Positions 1 to 13,000 of a stretch of 64,000 nucleotides of DNA are shown here, one piece after another (position 1 is the first letter of the stretch; every line of letters begins with the position of its first letter). The DNA is taken from assembly GCA_028673005.1 (NCBI GenBank), contig CM054115.1:57311407-57375406 (forward strand). Direction: 5' to 3'. The position numbers and the translations under genes are program-made. Under the pieces are notes generated by a model that did not search any database, had not been told where the DNA came from, and saw nothing but the letters and a program-made list of their open reading frames with translations. This DNA is from Tanypteryx hageni. Lineage: Eukaryota; Arthropoda; Insecta; Odonata; Petaluridae.

Positions 1-740
1 ATTACATGAGAAAGCTCATAGCCTATGAGAACGTGATTTTTTCCATATGGTGTTGAATTTATACAGTGTGGTTTTGCCCAATGTGGCCTTTTCCAAGAAT
101 TTAACCTCAGCATTGTGCAAGTATTATATACAGAAAATTATGGTATTCATTTTCTAGTCAAATAATTAATGATCTCGAATTGCAATAGAGTAATTAGAAA
201 AACTACTCGTTTTTTTTCTCCAAAATATATGAAAGTTATAGTTTTGCTGTCAGAAAATGTAAACGTACCAAATTAAAGGAAAATAAAGTTATGTATTCAG
301 TTAAGACTAAATTTAAACAAAAAAGTCAGAATTATATTTAGTTCATTTACAGTTTTAATATTGTAATGATGTGGTGTGCATACACATCAATATTAATAAA
401 TCTTCCTCTTCCTATGTCATAATTTGTTTGAATACTAATCTCCAATAACCAGAATATTAGGTTCCTCTAATAGAAAACCTCCATATATTCATTTGTACTG
501 GTATAAATGTTATAAGTGGAATCAGAGAGACCAAATCGGTAGTGTTTTGAAAACATACATATATCCACTTACATCAATAGTATTCATATTTTCTAATGGT
601 CGAAACATAAAAGAAATAATTTTATTGCTTTTCTCATACTTTTAAGATGAAAGTCAAAACTTATACATAACTGCAATCCATGTTTTAGTTCATTGTTAAC
701 TCCTCAAAGAAAATTCACTTAAGCTCTTGTTATATAGCAG
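1..740. other. Intron sequence, nothing recognised
   Basis: AT-rich DNA upstream of the first visible exon. No coding segment or clear repeat was seen. Confidence 0.5.
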
Positions 741-1007
741 TTCCCGGTAGGTGGAAATTTAGTGTTGCACGAATTTTTTCCAGCTTCCTCTTCCAGTGCA
801 ACTAGTTCTACCGTAAATCTTGGCTCACCAAAGCCTGAAAAAAGGCAAGCTAATTCACCACTGCCTCCTCCACCTCTAGTTCCAACACTTGCTGTTCCAG
901 AAAGGGATGACGATGAGACTGTCAAGGTTGGTGACCTAGGTGAAGTTGAGTTGAGGTCAGACAAAGCAGCTCATTTGCCACAGAACCTTGAAGAAATGTA
1001 TGCTAAG
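741..1007 (+). CDS. Exon of tyrosine-motif protein (SPLPPPPL / EEMYAK)
   Basis: The frame is open from an acceptor AG at 739-740, just after an in-frame TAG, to a donor AAG|GTAACT at 1007/1008. It encodes a Ser-rich start, a Pro run and an acidic stretch, ending at LEEMYAK in phase 0. There is no credible ATG, so it is an internal exon. A second acceptor with a better pyrimidine tract ends at 783 and would shorten it by 43 bases. Confidence 0.75.
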
Positions 1008-4000
1008 GTAACTATTAACAATAATATTATCATAATGAAATTCTTAACAATTTCCTTGTACAACCTGGTATTCCTTTGTTGGTATTTTACAGTAGATAAG
1101 TATTACCAATGTGTTGTCCATCAGTTTTCAGTTTTTTTTAGCACTTTAAAAAGTCACTTTTTTCACTTCCTCCATCTGTGTGCATAATTTTTAATAATGA
1201 GAAAAACTGGGAAGATAAGTTTTTCAGGATATTTTCGGATAGTAACAAACATGAACATTATTGATTTTTTAGTATGTTCATCCGGCTGTTTGCCTTTTTG
1301 CAGGATTTCAAGAAAAACCTTATATGAACTATCTATAAGGGGTCGTTACTATGATAAAGTTTCGTTTTGTTTACATTGTTACAACAATGAAAGTGAAGTG
1401 CAAATACATTGTTTACTTTTGAAAATGGGTAAAGATCATATTAAAACTGCTTAACTGCGGTGAGGTATGTTTTAAATAACTTTTAATTGATTTTGGATTT
1501 TGTTTTGCTATAAATGCTAAGTTCTAATGAAAATACAACATTATACAATAAAACTCGTTTATAACAATCATGCATATAATGAAATCTTGGCTATAATGAA
1601 GAAATTTCCCTTGAACTTCTCCATAATGGCATTGGTTAAATTTCACAAATGTTATGAACATGCATTTTACGAATTATTGGCTCTAACGAACAAATATTCG
1701 GTCCCGTGACCAAAAAGTGCCCAATATATAATGAATTTTGGCAAGTGGTGCGGTAAGTAATGAATAGTTTACCATGCACTCGTTAGTAGAGAGTTCCGGG
1801 AACAGTGTCGACCTCCCTTCCTCTCCCTACCTGTTTCTACGCTTCCTCATGTTTTTGTCTGTACTTGTGCTATTCCGTTTCTTTGCCTGTTTGTGTTTCA
1901 TTTTGTAGGGGCATTAGTGACAAGTCGTAAAAGTGTTGAGAACAATATACTGGATTTGTCTGAGAATATATAATCTGGCATACAATTCTGGCAATTAAAA
2001 AATTCTTGCATCCAATGTAAATAAACAAAATTAACATACATATGTTGGGAAAACAACAAGCAAATAAAACGGAATTCAATATCAATTCTAGTTTATATGA
2101 GCTATGACTAGTTTGATCAAAGCTAAGCTCTAAACTTTCTTGAGAAAAGAAGAAATGGTTGTTTGACGTGTGGCCCTGTTTGATGCTGTGTAGCCGTGTT
2201 TTCAAGGCGATGAATTATCCTAAAAACATCATCATCTTTGCTCAGCTGACTCGTTTACTGCTGGAAATTTCCAAAGCTTCCATTTACTTGGTTCAAGTCA
2301 CAGGCGGACATTCCTCATTGTGGTTATCATCTCCTTCACCTTTCAAGTCATCCCCATCATGGGCATTGAGTAACTCCTCGATGGTCTGCATAGCTGTGAC
2401 GGAAGTTGAATCATCCACCGACACGAACTTGTTGAAGTTCAAAGATGACTCAAAAAGTGACAACCTCTCTCCACCTCTTGGTGACATCTGGGTCATCTGC
2501 TTGTTCCAAAAGGATGTCCACATCAGGGCTGTCCTCCTCTGTAACGCTGAGTTACCTGAACTCAGCCTTTCGGAAACAGTTTTTTAGTGCTTTTCATCAT
2601 TGCTGAAAAGCACTATTATCTTTGTGATGTCCGTCCGTCCATCCATACGCATATATCAGGGAAGAATTGGCTGAACCGATTTCAACTAAATTTGGTACAT
2701 AGAATATTCGCATAAATTAATGACCAAAATGACATCTTTGGACCTCAACTCAGCCGGGATGCCACAATTGCAAAGTTAAACATTTCGGTAATTATGAATT
2801 TGGAAGGAATTGGCCCAACCGATTTCAACAAAATTTCGTGTGATGGAAGTGTGCAACATAATAAAACAAAATCATGAGGTTTAATATAGATATAGAAAAC
2901 AGGGCTGGCACTAATAAAAAATTCCTTTTACACGTACCCATTTGTATTTAACTGTCTACATCAATTTTAACCAATTTTAATATTTATAATCTACAATTTT
3001 ATACAAAGCCATAATAGCATATTTTGACCAGACTAGCCAAACAGGGGTACCACAATTACAAATTAAACTTTTTCAGTAATTATGGATTTGGAAGGAATTG
3101 GATGGACGAATTTCAACTAAATTTTTAATATAAGATTTGTAGAACATTCCATAATGAAATCGATATGTTTAAAGCAGAGCTAAAGAGCAGGGCTACCAAA
3201 ATAAAAGGTTAAATAATGTTTCTTTACACATATTTCTCGAGACCTGACCATATGGATTTAAACCAAATATTGTATATATAATCTTCATATAAATAAATTA
3301 CCAAAATGATATTTTTCAACCAGGGTGACTTAACAAGGCTACCACAACATCAAGGTTAGAATGTTTCTGTAACTCTGAATTTGGAAGGTAATGGCTGAAT
3401 CGATTTCAAAGAAATTTCGTTTGTAGGGTGAATATAGAATGGGAAAATGAAGTGAACATGTTTAGAACAAATCTAAAAAGCAGGGCTACCACAATATAAG
3501 AAAAAATAATTTTCTGATTTCAAAGCAAATAAATTAGTATATGATTATATTATAGCGAATTTGACGAAAAGCACTTTGTATCACGGGAAACCCATGTACA
3601 TCCCTACTTGTTACTGTTTGTGGTGTAATTTCATCCCATGCATCCTACATCAAGTTAAGGGAACATGGGTTAGCAAACTGCCCCACTTTTTTCCCAGTTT
3701 ATAAAGAAAGCGAACGTAAAGGAGAAAATAATAATGAGTACTCACAGCAAGAAAAGCATGGCTTTATATATGTTGATTTTCATGTCTTTCTTGTCCACCT
3801 TCCAGTCAATGAAATTGAGTAGCTGCCATACCACCTTCTTTCTGTAATTATGTTTCATTGTTCTGATTATTCCCATATCAAGAGGCTGAAGCTTTGATGT
3901 TGCATTAGGTGGCAAGAATTCCACGTGCACATTACTCAGGGATTCCAAATCTGGTGGGTGAGCAGGGCAGCGATCGATGAACAGTATTTTGTAGTGTTTG

Positions 4001-7000
4001 GTTCCCATCTGTCCATCTAACTTTTTCAGCCACTCAATGAAAAGGGCTCCAGTCATGCAGGCCTTTTTCTGGTGCTTATATTCATATGGAAGAGTTTTCA
4101 AATTCTTGAAGAGCCTCTGGTTTCTCCGATTTACTTATGACATCTGGCTGAAGTTTCTCTGAGCCGTCCATGTTGTAGCAGTGATGTGCTCTTTGCTGCA
4201 CTTAACACCATGACAGGACTCTGTATGCAACACCATGCTCTTGTTGGTCAGCAGGTTGAAGAATAGCCCCCATAAGCGTTACAGGTGTTTGATCGGGAAA
4301 ATTTCATTAATCCACATATCAATAGACGTTTGATGGACAGCTCGAGATTCTACACTAATTTGACAATAAACTATCCCCTTCCGTTTCCTGAAGCAATCAA
4401 GCCATCCGTTTTTAGGGGTGAATCCTTGACTATTGAGCTGCTGAGCAATCTTCACCACTTCTTCTTTAAGATGGTGCCCACTTAAAAGGATGTCTTGGGC
4501 TCTCGCCTGATAAAGCCACTCTGAGAGCACATCCTCTAGGTCCTTGTTCTCTGTGGTTTTCAGTTTTTTGCTTTTGGCACTTACCCCTACTGCAGCCTTT
4601 TCAATGGCTTCTCACTAAGCCAGTATAGATGAGAGAGTAGAAAGAGGGATCTCAAATTTATAAGCGATATCCTTTGTGGGTATGTTCGGATTCCTGTCCA
4701 CATCATTCAGAATGTTAATTTTTGTCTTCTACAGTAAGTGATTTTCTCTTGAGTTTTTTTGTCTTCCCACCTACTGTCTTATTAGAAGACATGATCACTG
4801 TCACTCCCGAACACAAGTAGCCCAAAGTCACACCTCACTGCACTACTCGCTGTTGACAAGTTTCTGTTGACTGACATTCAAATGTCTGTCTGTTGTGACT
4901 GGCCAGTACCGCATCGCAGGCTTAGACCAATCAGGTGCAAGCGCAAATCCATCTCCCTAGTTAATGCAGTTTGCCTCCCCTTACTTCTCCCTCCCCTCAA
5001 AACTTGAGACCGAGTGAGACAAGGTTCATCTTTACATTTTCAATAGTGTTGAGTTCCAGTTGTAGATGCATATTCTTTGATGACATTGTATGTGAGAATG
5101 ATAACAGCCCAACAAGGTACCAGACGATTCATCGCCTGGTCAACTGCACCCTTGAAAATTCCGTTAGGAGACAGAGACCACTGTACGGCAACATGTTATG
5201 TGTGAATGTTAGTGGCATGACATGGTAGAAGCACTGTCTGCAGAAAACACGTTATATGGAATGTTCAGAGCAAAAACAGCATTTCTTGGATGTAATGAAG
5301 TCACAGTTATAACGAAGCACGGAGCCAGTGCCCTCAAATACATTATAAACGAGTATTACTGTATTATAATAATGGAGCCTGATCACTAAATCTAAAGTTT
5401 GTTAAAAAATGCATATAGGTATGTTAAATACTCTGAAATTTTGTGTGTAGTATAACCAAACCGAATGATATTTTGTATTTAAGTTTGGTATCATTTCAAA
5501 TAGAAATCTTATTAAAACAAAATTTCTAGATACAGTATGAGTTGTATTTTTTCTTGATTTTTTAAAATATCGATTTACTCGGAAAGACCATGGAAACACC
5601 TCCACCTGGATTCAAGCTACCCTATTCAACTCACCTTAAAAAAGGGAAGGAAAAAAATATATTTGAATCAATCCCATATAGATGTTACCCATGGCAAATA
5701 TTTCACTCTCTTCATCATGGCAGCAATGGGTGACTCCTGCAAGCACGTTCCTCTTCAGAATTTGTAAGAGAGCCTTTTGACTGTTTTTGCTAAGCTTTTA
5801 GAGAAAGATGGTAACCTTCGCACTCATGAGAAGAACGAATACTATAGGAATGCTGTATAAGGAGCTAAAAAATTTCTTAAAACATATTATACACCAGAAG
5901 AAAACATTATAAATAAGATTAATTCAGAATGCCTAAGGCAGGTACAAGAAAATATACAGAGGTTGAAACCTATTGTTGAAACAATCATTTCTCGGTAGGC
6001 AGAATATTCCTTTGCGAGGACACTGAGATGATGGAAAATTAAATATTGTAACAGAAACACCAGCATCACTCATTTACGAAGGCAATTTTATAGAGATTCT
6101 TCTGTATAGAGGCAATAGTAAAGATGCTATTCTAGCAAAACATCTTGAAAATGCAGCTGTGAATGCCACTTACATCAGCAAGAGCACACAAAACCAACTA
6201 ATTGCATGCTAAGGGGAAGAGATTAGGAATGTCATTCTTTACACTTTACTGTCAGGCATATTTTCATTTAGCCTCTTCTCTGTAGCGAGCATTTTTTATT
6301 GCATGCATTGTAATATATATGGGAATGAGCTTCACAGCACACATACAATGATAAAAGGTAACAAATCTCCAAATGCTGTACTAGTTACCTTTTATCATGC
6401 ATTGTAATGTATAATTATACTTAAACTATTGTAATTTCCCAGGTACTCAATATTTTCAAGTAAAATTTGAAATGGGTACTGATTACAATCTATATTATAA
6501 TATAGTTTCATCACATTTAAATTTATTTACAGTTACGGTTAGTACAAAAGTACAATTTGTGAGTATAAAAGTACAATTCGTATATTTTATTTTTGTTACA
6601 TAATTTTATTGAAAATGCAATCCTAATGCAGTCATAATTACACATAAAAATGTTTTGTAAGTCTCTATCATAGTAATTGGTCACAGTATGGTAATGCTCA
6701 AAAAGATACAAATGAGAGACTACACGTGACGAACTAATGCTTGAAGCATTTCCTTTATCATATCTCACAGTCCAGATATAAAAGTTACACTGATTTTTAA
6801 GGTGGCAGTAGCCTACAATGCCTACAAGGATACCCAAATACATAGTACAGCATGTGCTGCCCTCAACAGGGCAGCCATGAAACACGTAGTGATGCGTTTC
6901 CTTACACGTAGGCAAAATACGTGTTATTGCGTGTCCCGACTACAATGGTCAGGCGGTGAAACACGTAGTACTACATTTCCCGGCAATAAAGTGTTAAGTG

Positions 7001-10000
7001 TATAATACAGGCAAAATATTACTTTGTAGTATTTGACAAAACCGGACATTTTACACAGTTCGCAATTGAGCCTGTGTTTAACTTACGTGTACAAAAATGA
7101 AAGACACAAAGTTTTTATTGAGTTTGTAGATATTCACAATGAATGTTTTAAGAATGCATTAACATCATTTGAGGCTAGAGTGGCTGGCATTGTTCTAGGG
7201 CGGCTAATCCTTAAGAAAATGAGAGTTGAATTTAGATCTTCTTCATTGTGTTGGGAGTTCGATGATGATTTCAGAACAAATTGGTGCTATTGTTGAGATT
7301 AGGCAGGAAGCAAAATATAGTGCTAGATGTCCTTGTTTTAACCATGCATTGAATTTGTCCATGTCAAAGACGTCTTCCATTCATAGTATACGTAACTCCA
7401 TTGGTACCATCAAGGAAGTTTCTTCTTTCTTCAAAGCGAGCCCATGTACTGATAAATATTGTCGATTCACGTCTGAAGGGTGATGTGCGAAACTCATTGG
7501 GTAGAAAGAAGTGACTCTTTGATACAACTTATTGACTTGACAGAGAAAATCATTCAGGCACTTGAATAAATATCGGATGAGTGAAACCACAACTTCTTCT
7601 AACCTTGCTAACAGCTATGTGAAACGTCGAATTTGTAGTAGCTTTCCACTGTCAACTGTCTGTATTTTACTTGTGTTTACCATTAAGTCAATTATTCCTG
7701 AAGAAAAATGTTGAATTAACTGTCACTTCTTTTCTTCTTAATGATCTCCTCTCAATTTGAAAAAACCAATGCATTAACTGTAATGAAGAATTTTCCGTTA
7801 TATTCTCCAAAGCTTCAGAGCTTTTGTCGAGGTTTGATGTAAAGATTGAGCTTCCCTGTATGGGCAACAAGCAAATGTACAGATCAAACCTTCCATGTTC
7901 AACACCCGAAGGATACTATCAAAGATGGCGCATACCGTATTAGCCCGAATATAATGCGACCCCGAATAAAGTGCAACCCCAAGTATTTTGAAAGGAATTT
8001 TAGAAAAAGACGAAAAACATTTAATTTTCTCTATTTTGCGCATTTAAATTACCTGTAAACTCATGAATTATGTACTAAAGGGGGGTAATGTGACGCCACG
8101 TTTAGACGGTCCTCGTTTTCTAACGTTGAGTGTCGCGACCCTGCGTAAAGTTGTGCCGGAGCTGTGGTTGCTGCAGTTTGACCTTGATTTATTTTCTAGT
8201 CTCCTCAGACCACTACCGAGTATATTTGTACAATGTAGCATCGTAACATGAACGTCCATTTCACTTACAATGCAGCAATTATAAAAATAAGCGCTGAAAC
8301 ACACGTCATGAAACGCGCCGATATGCAGTTATTTTTTAAAGATACAAGTATTCGAATATATTACGAATGCAACAAGTACTCGAATATAGTGCGAATGCAA
8401 CTTTCAAAGGTACATATTGAGGAAAAAAACATCACACTATATTCAGGTCAATACGGTATATATTCTAGCGTTAGATATAGTGATAAATGATTTGGAAACA
8501 AGGTTTTCTACCGAAATATTTAATTCATGCGAACTCACTTGTCTGTTGCTGAAAAACTTAGTGGATTTAAACGCCAACTCACTATCATTGAAAATAAAGG
8601 AAATATGCAAATGCTATGGTGATCTTCTAGGTGATTATTAACCCACACTTGAATTCCAACTATCAATGGAAGTTAGCTCTGGAGAGAAAAGTGGGTATGA
8701 CTGTGGAAATTCCTTGATCCGTTGAAGGAGCTCCTAAAAATTGTGATCAGGACATATATTTTTTAGTGAACCAATTTTTAAAAATTCTTCTGGCATTACC
8801 AATAAGCATTGCATATGCCGAGAGAAGCTTTTCTTCATTGTGACATTTAAAAACCTATTCAAGAAACCAAATGAGTCAAGAATGGTTGACATGTTTAGCT
8901 CTTTTACACACACACATCGAGAAATTGAAGTCAATGTAAACAAAGTGATTGAACATTGTGCTAAAAGTGAAAATCGAAAATTAGATATTTTATTGTGATA
9001 GGTATGTATATTGGTTCACTAAATTGCTTACGTATGTTTTTGAGGAAGTACCCTTTTTTGTGTTGATGTTGAATTGAGTGATGTTTTGCTATAGGACTTT
9101 TGGATAGGAAGATAAATTATTAATTAAATGTTTAATAAACAATATTTTAAGTCCTATTCTATGAAAGAATTGTAATTTCATTATAATCTTATTTTATTTA
9201 ATTATTTTGTATCAAAATGAAAAAATTTGTGCCAATAACTTTTCAATTACTGTGAAAACATGTATGTAGCTGGTATATCACTTCTCTAAAGACACATTCT
9301 GGATCCACCGCTGTATTCCTTTAATTTCAATGATACACAAATTATATTAATATATATTTACTCACTTTATGCACTCAAAACCAATATTACTCAATTCCAT
9401 CTTCTTTTCTGATTCTTTATTAACCACTTCACTAGAAAAATATACAATAGATTTTAACCGCTTCCCTGATTACCCCGAGTATACTCGGATCGAGGCGAGG
9501 GTCAAATTCTGGCAAGCCCAAGTATACTCCGGCCGCTGTATTTTTCCTTTCCTTGAGAAACGCAACCGAGTTTTTTCGATCCTTCCTAGCAGTTTACGTT
9601 CCGACCGTTAGAGGTCACTCAGAGAGACAGATTAGATATCGCGGAGGGTTTCTCGAACGGGTTCTTCGAAATATCGGAGTACTGAACTCACACGGTCATT
9701 TGCACCGCTGATGCCAAAATTTCTCTTTACAACCCAGTTGCTTCAATTGCTACTCCAGATGTTCTTTACCCTACCAAGGACACTTTCCATTGCTAGGTCA
9801 TTCGCTCTGAGAGGGTTTTTCCCACCCACCCTTTCTTTCCATTGCTAGGTCATTCGCCCTGAGAGGGTTTTGCCCACCCACTCTTTCGTTCCTCAGTTCC
9901 TGGAAGGTCCTTTGCCTCCCCTCCTTGGTGATGCCCCTCGAGATAAGTATGCACCCTTTAGGATCGGCCTTTCGAAGGCATTTTCGGGTCAGTTATTCGT

Positions 10001-13000
10001 ACAGCTTTCAAGTGAATACGTCTAGCAGTTTTCCTTCCGTTTGTGCTCCGTAGCATTTTTATTTTTCTCTTGTTTTTGTTGTTATATTCTGTTACCTTGT
10101 TATTTACTATTACCTTGTTATATTCTGTTACCTTTTTATATTGTTATATTATGTTATAGTGTTATATTGTTATTTTTTATTGTATATTATTTTGTTATTT
10201 TGTGATTTTATATCACTTGACTTATCCCTAATGGAGCGTGAGGAGTATTCCGATAGTGATATTGACGCTGAAGAGATTGCCATTGAGGAATCTGGATCAG
10301 AGTCAAGTGTGTCTGAGGAATACCTTAGTTCTGATGCTGAGTACACGGTGAATCCATCGCAGGATAATCGATGGCATGAAGTGAATATATCAGGTCCTCT
10401 TCCTCCTGCTCCGGAAAGATTTCCTTTTGAAGGTGATTCTTCATTGAATTTTGAAGTCGATCCAGAAGGAGGTATTTTACAGTTTTTTGATGAGGAGCTA
10501 GTTGTTTCTATTTCTAATAAAACAAACAGATATGCGACTCAGTCTCTCAATGCTAGGCCATCGACTTCAAGTACTGCTGTACATCAGTGGCACAACACCA
10601 CTGCTGCTGAAATTCGTGTTTTTCTTGCGATAGTGATGTTGCAAAGCATTGATCATAAACCTGACCAAGAATTGTATTGGTCAACAAGACCTGTGTTTTT
10701 TCCCCAATCTTTGGACAGACAATGTCCTACAGACGGTTTGTGAAAATACGGCAGTTTTTGCATTTCAGCGATAACGAGACCTACAATCCGGAAAATCACC
10801 CAAATCCGAAATAAAATAAAATATGGTCAGTCTTTCAGAGCTTAGAGGAAAAGTTTCAAAAAGTTTACATGCCCGAGAGAGACATCACGATTGATGAAAG
10901 CCTTTTATTATTCAAAGGAAGGCTGGGATGGCGACAGTATCTTCCGCAAAAAAGGGCTAGATTTGGCATAAAAACGTTTATGCTTTGCGAGGCAAAAAGT
11001 GGGTATATGTGGTCAAGTGTAATTTACATGGGGAAAGGAACTGTTCTCGACATGGAATTCCTAAATCTTCTGATGACATCGCAGGTGGTCATGACTTTGT
11101 TGAAGCCCTTGCTAGACAAAGGTTACTGTCTAACAACTGACAATTTTTATACTTCGACACAATTGGCGGATTTATTGGTATTACGGTCAACAGACACTTA
11201 TGGAACTGTGCGCACAAATTGAAAAGAGATGCCCGCTGGCCTAAGGGAGAAACCACTGAGAAAAGGAGAAATAGTGGCATATCGTAGAGGGAAAGTGATT
11301 GTGCTTCGATGGAGGGATGTGGGAGACGTAACAGTTCTCTCTACAATCCATAACCAGGAAATGGTGACGGTGGAAGGAAAGAGTGGCAATATGCAAAGAA
11401 AACCAAAGGTTGTCATTGATTATAACGACACAATGGGCGGGGTAGACGGAGTGGACCAGCACCTAGCAGATTATCCCATTCCACGGAAGCGTGGGAAAAA
11501 ATACTATAAAAAAATATTTTTCCATCTTCTGGACATAGCAGTATGGAATTCATTTGTTCTGTATAGAAAGTTTGGAGGAGAACATGACCATTTAGAATAC
11601 AGAACACAGGTCATTGAAAAGACAATCGAGGTTTATAATCCTAGCGTCACCTCTCCTAGGGCTGGACGACCACCTTTGATGCCACATCCCCTTCGCCTTT
11701 CAGGAAAACACTTCCCTGATTATATTCCCCTTACTGAAAAGAAGAAGAACCCCATGAAGCAGTGTGCATTGTGTGGACGAAAGCGAGACGCCCGGGGAAA
11801 GCAAATAAGGAGAAAGAGCAGTTTCTACTGTGCGGCGTGTAATGTTCCGTTATGCATGGTGCCGTGTTTTAGGATTTATCATTCAAGTTCAAATATATGA
11901 ATGTTTTATATTTTGTATACAGTTTATTTGTTACATATGTGAATTAGTTATGTTTTATATTAGTACTTTTTTACCTATTATTAGTTATTTTTTATTGTAT
12001 ATTATTTTATCGTTTCATGTTTATTACGTAAGTGTATATATAATTTACACCATATATATATGTATTTTTTATTGCATAGAAATGTTTTATGTTGTATATA
12101 AGTTCGTTTTATACAGAAGTTTTTCTTAATTATTGTAGTTTTCACCAAAAAAATGTAACTTTTAAATATGAATCGAGTTCAAGTACCTCGTATCTATCAA
12201 TAATATAAAAATTTTAAAGTTCGATAACATTTTTATTAAAATTTACTGTTAAAAAATGAATGCATTTCTTTAATTGTATCATTATGATTTTTTCGAAATA
12301 GCAATAAAAAATGACCTTTTTTAGATCCTATATTGTAAAAAAATCGTCAGGGAAGCGGTTAAGGGAGTGATCCACCCAAGTTAATGCTGAAATATTACAG
12401 GCAGTTGGAACTGTTGAAAATGAGCTAGAGAGAATGCTCAATAGATAAAGGAACAATGAATACAAAGAAATATTCGACTGTTTGATTGATCGATTAATTG
12501 GAGTGAAGATAATAAGGCATATTGAATTGAATTGAAAAACTTCTTTATTGGGGTGAGATTGAGACTAAGTCAGTCTCCTCTTCTACCTAAGTGGGAAGGG
12601 AAGAGATGTTTATTGACTAAGTTATGCTGTGAAGTGCGGGAATGGTTAATTATCTCCAGCTGTTCTGAGGCATTGAACCTTATTCTTTTATTCACTAAAT
12701 GGTGGATTTTGGGTGAAAAATCAAATGTGTGGTTATGGTCTAAGAGGTGTTGGGCGAAGTGAGATACAGGCAAACCTTTGAGGTTGAGGATTTTCTGTTC
12801 ATCACATCTAATAAGAAAGTTTCTCCCAGTTTGGTCAATATAGACTGCATTGCAGTCGCTGCTGTTCATCTTCTAAATGCCATATTTTCTCATAGTTTCA
12901 AAATTGTCTTTATTGTTCACCAGAAAATGACTGAGGTTATTCCTGTTGTAGAAAGAGACTTTCAGCTTGTCCCCGGGGAATAAGTTGGAAATTTGTACTC

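Larger units (their letters stand above)
1546..5361 (-). mobile_element. Tigger/pogo-type DNA transposon (3.8 kb with insert)
   Basis: Terminal inverted repeats: the left end reads CAATAAAACTCGTTTATAAC and the right end in reverse complement reads CAGTAATACTCGTTTATAAT. Both are flanked by TA (1544-1545 and 5362-5363), the target duplication of the Tc1/mariner/pogo group. Remnants of a transposase lie on the - strand. About 1 kb of the length is a nested Helentron-like repeat (2586-3608). Confidence 0.8.
5640..9000 (+). pseudogene. Decayed hAT transposase of DUF4371/ZMYM1-like type
   Basis: Broken + strand reading frames spell the conserved order of this family: HEKNEYY, RQNIPLRGH-DDGKLNI (about 5990-6050), AKHLENAAVNATYISKSTQNQ (6130-6205), QAKYYFVVFDKT (about 7010), CFNHALNLSMSKTSSIHSIRN (7330-7400), CETHWVERSDSLIQLIDL (about 7490-7550), LDIVINDLETRF (8470) and a C-terminal dimerisation part PISIAYAERSFSSL (8790-8850). 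Many stops are present. It is interrupted by a piggyBac-type MITE (6242-6993) and a pogo-type MITE (7935-8456). A hAT-like right end, CAGCGGTGGATCCAG in reverse complement, lies at about 9299-9313; the left end was not found. Confidence 0.75.
9458..12358 (+). mobile_element. piggyBac transposon, structurally complete
   Basis: Both ends carry the identical 12-bp inverted repeat CCGCTTCCCTGA (9458-9469 and, in reverse complement, 12347-12358) and are flanked by perfect TTAA (9454-9457, 12359-12362). Length is 2901 bp, normal for the family. It carries one transposase gene with a few lesions. The perfect ends and long readable frames suggest a fairly recent insertion compared with its neighbours. 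Confidence 0.93.
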
